IMG/VR virus record: IMGVR_UViG_3300028569_000205
Span: 1-20,437 of that record
DNA: 20,437 nucleotides
Strand: one strand, 5' to 3'
Source of the DNA: a virus
Shown: one piece after another, positions 1 through 4,212 of the stretch
Layout: every line of letters begins with the position of its first letter
Position numbering within the stretch: position 1 is the first letter of the stretch
Made by a program: the position numbers and the translations under genes
The notes under the pieces: generated by a model
Databases searched by the model: none
What the model was told of the DNA's origin: nothing
The model's input: the letters and a program-made list of their open reading frames with translations, nothing else

Positions 1-285
1 CAAAAAGTATCCTTGCCCAATTTCCCGGCCTGATTTCCCCAATTCAGAATATGCCTCTCCAGCATATTTACTTTTCAGCACAAATTTGATCTGGCTGAAT
101 TTTTTATCGTCATAACCCCCATCGACCACTTCACACCCGTCAATGCGTCCGTATCCATCCCACGAACCCTCGCGCTTTGTCCCATCAGGGTACAAGGCCA
201 CGACCTCGTTTAATTGAGGAATGCCGATCGCAGGCACGACCACGGGCAAATGCGTTTTCGCGCAAGTCATTGAAAAAAATCCCAT
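1..285 (-). CDS. Conserved-looking hypothetical protein, 3' end outside window
   Basis: This leftward reading frame opens with ATG at 285 and stays open to the window edge (95 codons, C-terminus missing). A GGAG Shine-Dalgarno lies a few bases upstream (TTATCGGAGATTAGC then ATG), which fixes the start. The protein begins MGFFSMTCAKTHLPVVVPA and continues with an acidic, glycine-rich stretch (EGSWDGYGRIDG, then DGGYDDKKF). I see no transmembrane segment, signal peptide or catalytic motif. It is the last gene in the window of a leftward block of small genes and is separated from the previous one by a terminator-like hairpin, so it may need read-through or a promoter of its own. Function unknown; a small accessory phage protein is the best guess. 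Confidence 0.75.
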   Translation of the reverse strand, partial: MGFFSMTCAKTHLPVVVPAIGIPQLNEVVALYPDGTKREGSWDGYGRIDGCEVVDGGYDDKKFSQIKFVLKSKYAGEAYSELGKSGREIGQGYFL

Positions 286-327
286 GCTAATCTCCGATAA
301 AAAGAAAAGAAAAAATAACGGCTAGCC

Positions 328-353
328 AAAAAGCGGCGGCTAGCCAAGCCGCT
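328..353 (-). terminator. Probable intrinsic terminator of the leftward operon
   Basis: On the minus strand AGCGGC (353-348) pairs with GCCGCT (337-332) around a 10-base loop containing the self-complementary octamer GGCTAGCC, and a run of five T follows (332-328). It lies just past the stop codon of the 360-668 gene. A second GGCTAGCC at 320-327 gives an alternative pairing with the one at 338-345. The stem is short, so termination may be partial. Confidence 0.55.
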
Positions 354-359
354 AGACGG

Positions 360-668
360 TCATCCATCGATTAAATTGAAAAGCGTAGCGACCAAATCGG
401 CACGAATTTCGCGGCTTTCGCACCACTCCAGCGCCTCGCTTGGCGACAAAAGTTTGATGACCTTGCCCCCGTAGTTGCCATTTCCCGATCTTTGGGCGCA
501 CCAAGTCAATGCGCCGCCATTTCCGTACAAAAAATGCTGGCCCTTTTTTGTCTGAAAAAGCGTTTCGTCCAGACTGCCAAAATCGTTATCGGGCAGGTCA
601 TTGCACCAAAATGCCAACCGTGTGGCGGTATCAGTGTTGTATATTTTTCCGTCAATAATCTTTTTCAT
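360..668 (-). CDS. Small hypothetical phage protein (MKKIIDGKIYNT type)
   Basis: This 102-residue protein starts at ATG 668, overlapping the stop of the upstream gene by four bases (ATGA), with GAGG about 10 bases upstream. The N-terminus MKKIIDGKIYNTDTATRLA, the central FLYGNGGALTWCA and the C-terminal acidic helix with LSPSEALEWCE resemble, from memory, a family of small hypothetical proteins in phages and conjugative elements of Firmicutes and Proteobacteria (MKKIINGK.YDTETA, then a FLYGEGG-like centre, then a helix with EEEAKEW). No function is established for that family that I can recall. It has no signal peptide or membrane segment and is probably cytoplasmic. It is translationally coupled to 665-1072. 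Confidence 0.85.
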   Translation of the reverse strand: MKKIIDGKIYNTDTATRLAFWCNDLPDNDFGSLDETLFQTKKGQHFLYGNGGALTWCAQRSGNGNYGGKVIKLLSPSEALEWCESREIRADLVATLFNLIDG

Positions 669-1072
669 GCTGAAACCTCAATTGTGTTTGTAGTGACCCA
701 TTCGCCCCGGTCACCGTTCCAAGTGACCTCGGGTAATTTGATTTTGTAGTGCGCGACCACTTGCATGGCCTCGCCTAGCGTCTTTTTGTAGTCGCAAAGG
801 GGCGAACCCTGATTTATCACTGTCCAGCCCCGCTCTGAATGCGACAAATGCGTTTTGTGGTTTTCCGTCCTCCATGCTACTGTTGCGTGATATCCGGGTG
901 CACCCTTTTCAACAAGCACTGCCCCAGGCGCGGGTGTAACCCGCTTTTCGTACCCTCCACCCTCTCGGGCTGCGTGATATCCCCCTTTGGCGGGTATCCC
1001 ATCAGCAAATTGCCAACCTTCGGCAACCAACTCGCGGCGGCGATTTATTGTCAAGTTTGTAAAATCAGTCAT
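665..1072 (-). CDS. Hypothetical protein, 135 aa
   Basis: The start is ATG 1072, overlapping the stop of the 1069-1329 gene by four bases (ATGA), with AGGG upstream. The junctions at both ends have almost the same sequence (GGTTACAGCATGA here and GGTTTCAGCATGA at the next gene), a sign of tight coupling. The N-terminal part contains RRRELVAEGWQF, then a glycine-rich region, several aromatic and histidine residues, and a C-terminal segment with KTLGEAMQVVAHYKIKLP. I recognise no catalytic motif. Function unknown; position in a block of tiny early-type genes suggests a host-takeover or accessory role, which is inference. Confidence 0.8.
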   Translation of the reverse strand: MTDFTNLTINRRRELVAEGWQFADGIPAKGGYHAAREGGGYEKRVTPAPGAVLVEKGAPGYHATVAWRTENHKTHLSHSERGWTVINQGSPLCDYKKTLGEAMQVVAHYKIKLPEVTWNGDRGEWVTTNTIEVSA

Positions 1073-1329
1073 GCTGTAACCCTGTATGCGTTGTAACCAC
1101 GGATAAAACTATCCCCATGCGTGTGGTGTTCCTGAAACTCGAACACTTCGCCAGCAGACCTCAAAGCGTCAAGATAAACCGCGAGATCGCAGTCTTCTTC
1201 AAGGAATGCGGTTTCACCTTTGACGTATGAGTAGCGGCTAATTTTTTGCGCGATGCCCAGGCGCTCAAGCTCCGACAATTTAACCTCTGCCCATCCATGC
1301 GATGAGTCGGAAAAGATATTGATTTTCAT
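1069..1329 (-). CDS. Small hypothetical phage protein (MKINIFSDSSHGW type)
   Basis: This 86-residue protein starts at ATG 1329 with a GGA-type Shine-Dalgarno eight bases upstream. The sequence MKINIFSDSSHGWAEVK, then LGIAQKISRYSYVKG, FLEEDCDLAVYLDAL and a histidine-rich EHHTHGDSFIRGY near the end match in outline a small uncharacterised protein I remember from many proteobacterial phages (MKI.VFSDPGHAW with LEEDCD in the middle). Acidic and soluble, with no membrane segment. It heads a three-gene coupled set (1069-1329, 665-1072, 360-668) and is preceded by two hairpins at 1350-1388. Function unknown. Confidence 0.85.
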   Translation of the reverse strand: MKINIFSDSSHGWAEVKLSELERLGIAQKISRYSYVKGETAFLEEDCDLAVYLDALRSAGEVFEFQEHHTHGDSFIRGYNAYRVTA

Positions 1330-1349
1330 TTGATAATTCCTACGTTATC

Positions 1350-1388
1350 GGGCAGGATTGCCCCATTAGCCCACACGAATGGGCTAAT
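1350..1388 (-). repeat. Paired hairpins between leftward genes
   Basis: Two inverted repeats fill the gap between the 1397-1678 and 1069-1329 genes: GGGCA (1350-1354) with TGCCC (1359-1363) around a four-base loop, and ATTAGCCCA (1365-1373) with TGGGCTAAT (1380-1388) around a six-base loop. There is no T run on either side, so this is not a classical terminator. An RNA processing or stability element, or an operator, is possible. The TAGCCCA core recurs in the hairpin at 2315-2338. Confidence 0.6.
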
Positions 1389-1396
1389 AGAGTTTC

Positions 1397-1678
1397 CTAA
1401 CGTAATTCACGGGCGGGTATGTGTCCATGCTCACGCATGAATTCGGCAACAGTCAGGTTTTTAGCCTTGTAGGTGTCGCCAAATTTGATGAAGCATGAAT
1501 AAACCGCTTCGCCGTGGCCGTTATCGTGCGATGCTTCGCCCACCAAAAAGCTATGGCCCAACATTTTTTCAGGGGGCAGCACCTCCAACATTTCCCAATA
1601 CATATGCTCAGTGGTGGGAATCCATTCGTCCGGGTTCGCGTTCATAGCGTCCCAAAGGTCTTGCCATTCGAGTAACAT
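1397..1678 (-). CDS. Hypothetical protein, possibly DUF1419-like
   Basis: This 93-residue acidic protein starts at ATG 1678. Its Shine-Dalgarno (AAAGG) lies inside the last codons of the upstream 52-residue gene, so translation is probably coupled. The N-terminal half carries aromatic helices (LLEWQDLWDAM, MYWEMLEVLPPE). The C-terminal half reads FLVGEASHDNGHGEAVYSCF, then a short hydrophilic turn and LTVAEFMREHG. That GEAVYSCF...Y.A..LTV.EF arrangement reminds me of the DUF1419 family of plasmid and phage proteins. This is from memory and not certain. No catalytic residues are evident and the function is unknown. Confidence 0.8.
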   Translation of the reverse strand: MLLEWQDLWDAMNANPDEWIPTTEHMYWEMLEVLPPEKMLGHSFLVGEASHDNGHGEAVYSCFIKFGDTYKAKNLTVAEFMREHGHIPARELR

Positions 1679-1681
1679 AAT

Positions 1682-1840
1682 TTAGCCTTTCCATGCTTTG
1701 CAGCAGCGTGAAGAAATGTAATATTGACCGTAAGGGTCACCCCTTGAATACTCGCGCAGCATTGCCCGAGCTTCTTTCAGAGTGGAAAATTCGTCCACTG
1801 TTTCAAGCTGCCATTGATCGCGGCGTTGAATGTATTTCAT
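1682..1840 (-). CDS. Very small conserved-type phage protein, 52 aa
   Basis: A 52-codon frame begins at ATG 1840 and ends TAA at 1684-1682. The start overlaps the stop of the upstream 1837-2082 gene by four bases (ATGA), and the next gene starts four bases past its stop, so it fits the operon exactly and leaves no gap. The protein begins MKYIQRRDQWQLETVDEFST and ends YYISSRCCKAWKG. The ending YxxSxRxCKxWK and the central helix KEARAMLREY match, as I remember, a widespread small protein of unknown function in siphoviruses and podoviruses. It is basic and contains a CC pair near the C-terminus. Confidence 0.8.
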   Translation of the reverse strand: MKYIQRRDQWQLETVDEFSTLKEARAMLREYSRGDPYGQYYISSRCCKAWKG

Positions 1841-2082
1841 GGTGTTTTTGATAATTCATTGTTAAAGACAAAAACGTAGTCGTTGTTTTTGAGTTGCCCT
1901 CCCAATAATTCCCCTGTCCAGCCCAATTTTTCGACCAATTTTTTAGCCGCCAGAGCATGACAAGCCATGCCCGACAGTTCGTGAGGGTAGTCGATAGTTA
2001 CTGAGCCACTTTCGCAAGTAGCCTTGATGCGTGACCCCCTCGTATTTGTCACCCCTAAATATCTCGTTTGAATTGCGTTCAT
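1837..2082 (-). CDS. Small hypothetical phage protein (MNAIQTRYLG type)
   Basis: This 81-residue protein starts at ATG 2082, with AAAGGGG placed inside the 3' end of the upstream gene (AAAGGGGTAACC then ATG). MNAIQTRYLGVTNTRGSRIK, the middle IDYPHELSG and the C-terminal GELLGGQLKNNDYVFVF are typical of a small protein that recurs in proteobacterial phages and prophages, to my recollection always annotated as hypothetical. It is predicted as a compact beta-rich domain with one central helix (HALAAKKLVEKLGW). It has no membrane or export signal. The family's function is not known to me. Confidence 0.88.
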   Translation of the reverse strand: MNAIQTRYLGVTNTRGSRIKATCESGSVTIDYPHELSGMACHALAAKKLVEKLGWTGELLGGQLKNNDYVFVFNNELSKTP

Positions 2083-2084
2083 GG

Positions 2085-2282
2085 TTACCCCTTTATAAAA
2101 TCGTGAATGAATACTTCTAAAATTTGCTCTCTTTCAAGCTCTGCAAAATCCCCGTTTGCATCGTTCCACGCTATCGCGGCTCTGAGTTCCTCGGTCGGGG
2201 CTTTGTAGATAGTCCAAGCTGTTTCAGGTCTACCGTGGAAAAGGCGTACAAGCTGCCCTTCCTTAAAATCGTATGAAATCAT
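2085..2282 (-). CDS. Hypothetical protein, 65 aa
   Basis: I place the start at ATG 2282 because AGAGGT sits at the right distance just before it (AAGAGGTAAAC then ATG). A longer frame reaches ATG 2330, but that start lies within the hairpin at 2315-2338 and has no Shine-Dalgarno. The protein is acidic: MISYDFKEGQLVRLFHGRPE, AWTIYKAPTEEL, then a helix AELEREQILEVFIHDFIKG at the end. Two bases separate its stop from the start of the next gene. No motif is recognised; function unknown. Confidence 0.75.
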   Translation of the reverse strand: MISYDFKEGQLVRLFHGRPETAWTIYKAPTEELRAAIAWNDANGDFAELEREQILEVFIHDFIKG

Positions 2283-2314
2283 GTTTACCTCTTTTAATCG
2301 GTGAAAAGTCACCC

Positions 2315-2338
2315 GATAGCCCATGGTCATGGGCTATC
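2315..2338. repeat. Perfect 10-bp hairpin between leftward genes
   Basis: GATAGCCCAT (2315-2324) and ATGGGCTATC (2329-2338) form a perfect 10-bp inverted repeat with a GGTC loop, placed 33 bases before the start of the 2085-2282 gene on the minus strand. The plus strand has a T run at 2346-2351, several bases beyond the stem. The minus strand has only a short CTTTTC. It could terminate or stabilise the leftward transcript. The stem shares its TAGCCCA core with 1365-1388. Confidence 0.65.
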
Positions 2339-2422
2339 AGTTGCATTTTTTATGCGGTAACCACTTCAATGACGGGGTTATCAGTGCACACACAAACAAT
2401 CCGCTCAAACTTGGGCGCACCC

Positions 2423-2755
2423 TCAATCTGTGTATTTTTCGGCGATATCGCCCCAACACTTCACGCGATAAGCGCCCTTAAAGCGCACTAGTGTTAAGGC
2501 GTATGCGTCCCCGGCGTTCAAGTACAAACAAACCCCGGCCTTCGTTTCGAAACCTTCAACCCCGTGGAATTCGCCCAAAGCGTTCAAGCACTCCATTCTG
2601 ATATCACAAGTTTCTGGTGGGTGATAACACTCAGCGACTCTAGCCGCGCCCGTGGGGGTAGATTCAAGCTGTGCGCGAGTCATCAGCAAAATTTCTTTTG
2701 CTCTGGCGGCGTTTTCGCCAAAAATAGTTTTTAGGGTTTTGATTGATGGTGTCAT
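2423..2755 (-). CDS. Hypothetical phage protein, 110 aa
   Basis: The start is ATG 2755, served by AAGGGG six bases upstream; an in-frame TTG at 2761 would overlap that site and is unlikely. The sequence begins MTPSIKTLKTIFGENAARAK with a helix LLMTRAQLEST, then ECYHPPETCDIRMECLNALG, and a C-terminal part GVCLYLNAGDAYALTLVRF followed by YRVKCWGDIAEKYTD. This pattern resembles, from memory, recurrent phage and prophage proteins of unknown role. Six cysteines, three in the CDIRMEC/VCLYL region, do not form a clear metal site. The frame ends in TGA, but a neighbouring frame stays open for another 24 codons (see findings). Confidence 0.82.
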   Translation of the reverse strand: MTPSIKTLKTIFGENAARAKEILLMTRAQLESTPTGAARVAECYHPPETCDIRMECLNALGEFHGVEGFETKAGVCLYLNAGDAYALTLVRFKGAYRVKCWGDIAEKYTD

Positions 2756-2765
2756 GGTCAACCCC

Positions 2766-2939
2766 TTAAAAATCGTCGGCGTAGTCTTCGAGCGAAGTTA
2801 CAAGCCCGTCAAAATCTTCGCTAGGGCCGAGTAGGTCGGCAAGCATGAAAACGGTCTTTTTGTCTACGCCGATATCCTCAGCGAGACACAATAGATAGTC
2901 ACGGCGGCTTGTGTAGCCCTCTTGCTCATAAATGCTCAT
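2766..2939 (-). CDS. Small acidic phage protein, first gene of the leftward operon
   Basis: The start is ATG 2939 with GGAG upstream (CCGGAGCAAACC then ATG). A GTG at 2969 would extend the frame but lies at the predicted transcription start. The 57-residue protein reads MSIYEQEGYTSRRDYLLCLA, EDIGVDKKTVFMLADLLG and ends SLEDYADDF. It closely resembles a small acidic protein I remember from many phages and prophages (MTIYE.EGY..R.EYL, a middle helix, then EDFDGLVTSLED). Its high negative charge and small size would suit a DNA-mimic or inhibitor role, but that is speculation. It is the promoter-proximal gene of the leftward block. Confidence 0.88.
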   Translation of the reverse strand: MSIYEQEGYTSRRDYLLCLAEDIGVDKKTVFMLADLLGPSEDFDGLVTSLEDYADDF

Positions 2940-2976
2940 GGTTTGCTCCGGTGTTGTGCGGGATTGCACAGCATCT

Positions 2977-3005
2977 ATTGTATGTCAAGCATAGCTTGTC
3001 AACAA
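2977..3005 (-). promoter_or_regulatory. Probable promoter of the leftward operon
   Basis: On the minus strand a -10-like TACAAT (2982-2977) lies 17 bases from TTGTTG (3005-3000), which overlaps a perfect TTGACA (3002-2997). A second TTGACA is at 2988-2983, so the hexamer is directly repeated 14 bases apart. CAAGC-ATA-GCTTG (2986-2998) adds a small dyad. Predicted transcription would begin near 2970, about 30 bases before the first ATG at 2939. The overlap of dyad, direct repeat and promoter suggests control by a repressor. Confidence 0.55.
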
Positions 3006-3069
3006 GTATTTTTGTAGGTGTTTTCCCTAATCCCCGAAGGGGTAGCGGTCTGAGTGGTACAGTATCGCT

Positions 3070-3729
3070 ATGAATACTCGCACCATACCCAAATCATCCC
3101 CTAGACGTAAGCTCACAAGGGCAGAGATAGCGAAGGGCTTAGAAGCTGTCCCAATAGCTCAAGTCATGCTAGGCGCAGTGAATGCCAAAACAACAAAGCT
3201 AACCTACAAACAGCAAAAATTCGCGCAGGCACTCGCCCTGGGCGAGACAAAAGCTGGCGCATATCGAGCGGCATATGACACGCACAGTAGCCCTGCGATT
3301 CAATCTCATGAAGGACTAAGGCTTTCGAATCACCCTAAAATCGCTCTACAAGTGGAAGCCCTCAAGCTGGCGGCTGAAGCTAGGAATTACGCTACCCCTC
3401 CCGCGCTGCGTGCCCTGGTGATAGAAAGACTTACAGCGCACGCTATCGATGACACGATTAACCCGGCCCAACGGCTCCGCGCATTAGAGCTACTGGGAAA
3501 AATTACGGAAGTCGCAGCATTCACAGAACGGCGCGAGATTGTGCGGGTAACTGACAGCGTAACGGCGCGGGACAAACTATTGATGTCGCTTCGTGAAGTA
3601 CTTCAAGCAAGCGCGATTGATGTAACACCGAAACCCGAAACGCTGCCAGCTTCCGACTTGCTCGTCGCGCATGACCCCATCGCCCTGGACGAAGCCGGGG
3701 CCGACCCCCACGCACCCCCCACCCCCTAG
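3070..3729 (+). CDS. terS: Terminase small subunit (TerS)
   Basis: This 219-residue protein is expected to bind the phage packaging site and hand DNA to the large terminase. A helix-turn-helix region near residues 44-75 reads LTYKQQKFAQALALGETKAG followed by AYRAAYD, the usual TerS pattern (T.KQ.KF...L.G.....AY..AY). The downstream helices AQRLRALELLGKITEVAAF are also typical of TerS-like proteins in podoviruses. The C-terminus is low-complexity and proline/aspartate-rich (ADPHAPPTP). It is the first rightward gene; terL follows one gene later. I see no Shine-Dalgarno before ATG 3070; TACAGT at 3058-3063 could make the transcript nearly leaderless. The family call is from sequence pattern, not a search. 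Confidence 0.85.
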   Translation: MNTRTIPKSSPRRKLTRAEIAKGLEAVPIAQVMLGAVNAKTTKLTYKQQKFAQALALGETKAGAYRAAYDTHSSPAIQSHEGLRLSNHPKIALQVEALKLAAEARNYATPPALRALVIERLTAHAIDDTINPAQRLRALELLGKITEVAAFTERREIVRVTDSVTARDKLLMSLREVLQASAIDVTPKPETLPASDLLVAHDPIALDEAGADPHAPPTP

Positions 3730-3817
3730 ATGCGCCGCCTTGCGCTGCGCCCCCCTACGCATAGCAATCTACTCACTAAAACTAGGCTAAATTACGTTGC
3801 GACCAACATCACTAAAT

Positions 3818-3877
3818 CCTAGCGTAACAGGTGTTACACTAAGGGTTTTTACCTAGAGTAACAGGTGTTACACTAGG
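3818..3877. repeat. Two tandem 26-bp palindromes (operator or pac candidate)
   Basis: Each copy has the core GTAACAGGTGTTAC (3824-3837 and 3858-3871), dyad-symmetric except for the central GG. In the second copy the symmetry continues outward: CCTAG, one mismatched base, core, one mismatched base, CTAGG (3852-3877). The first copy has CCTAG on the left and CTAAG on the right. The copies are 34 bp apart, a little over three helical turns. They sit 40-125 bp upstream of the promoter at 3918-3946. A related 19-bp copy occurs at 16262-16280. Confidence 0.85.
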
Positions 3878-3917
3878 GGTAGGGGGGTATAAAATTTAGC
3901 GCGATGGGCGGATGTGT

Positions 3918-3946
3918 TTGATTTGGGAATGCCCCCGGTATATAAT
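3918..3946 (+). promoter_or_regulatory. Sigma70-type promoter for the packaging operon
   Basis: TTGATT (3918-3923), a 17-base spacer, then a perfect TATAAT (3941-3946). Transcription would begin near 3953 and give a leader of about 35 bases before the ATG at 3988, which has GGAG six bases upstream. It can drive the LexA-like gene, terL and the overlapping genes behind them. The tandem palindromes lie upstream of it. Confidence 0.8.
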
Positions 3947-3987
3947 CAGTATGAAACAGGGGTGGGGTATATTTTTTGGAGAAAACG

Positions 3988-4212
3988 ATGACACCGGCGC
4001 AGAAAGAGATTTACTTGGTGATAGATGAGTGGTGGAAGAGGCATGGGTTTGGTCCGTCTGTGGATGATGTGATGTTGATGACGGGTGAGACTGGGAGGGG
4101 GAATGTTCACAGGAAGATGTTGAAGTTGGTGGAGTTGGGGTTGTGTAAGGGGTTGAGGAACCGTCCTCGGTCGATACGGCCTGCGAATTTGAGGGTTCGG
4201 GATATTGTATGA
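3988..4212 (+). CDS. Stand-alone LexA-type winged-helix DNA-binding protein
   Basis: This 74-residue protein starts at ATG 3988, with GGAG six bases upstream; the in-frame TTG at 3976 lies before that site. It begins MTPAQKEIYLVIDEWWKRHG, then FGPSVDDVMLMTG, NVHRKMLKLVELGL and NRPRSIRP. This matches the N-terminal winged-helix domain of LexA repressors in order and spacing (LT..Q.E.L..I..Y....G..PS..EI...., then a recognition helix, a KG.L-like wing, and RPR.I). The catalytic Ser/Lys peptidase domain of LexA is absent, so RecA-stimulated self-cleavage is not expected. Its stop overlaps the terL start by four bases. It may regulate the packaging promoter through the palindromes upstream; that link is inference. 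Codon use is unusually rich in G and T. Confidence 0.82.
   Translation: MTPAQKEIYLVIDEWWKRHGFGPSVDDVMLMTGETGRGNVHRKMLKLVELGLCKGLRNRPRSIRPANLRVRDIV

Larger units (their letters stand above)
3730..3987. other. Non-coding region between terS and the regulator gene
   Basis: About 260 bases without a convincing gene. The left part (to about 3770) is very C-rich on the plus strand, the right part (after 3870) very G-rich. It holds two long palindromes (3818-3843, 3852-3877), a TATAAA at 3888-3893 that could be a -10 element with a poor -35, and a strong promoter at 3918-3946. Its place between terS and terL makes it a candidate packaging (pac) or regulatory site. Confidence 0.7.

Noticed and set aside
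2328-2330. ATG at 2330 as start of the 2085-2282 gene
   Set aside because: It lies in a perfect hairpin and has no Shine-Dalgarno, whereas ATG 2282 has AGAGGT at the proper distance.
3032-3042. CCCC-GAA-GGGG hairpin before terS
   Set aside because: Stem of only four pairs and no T run; too weak to call a terminator or regulatory site.
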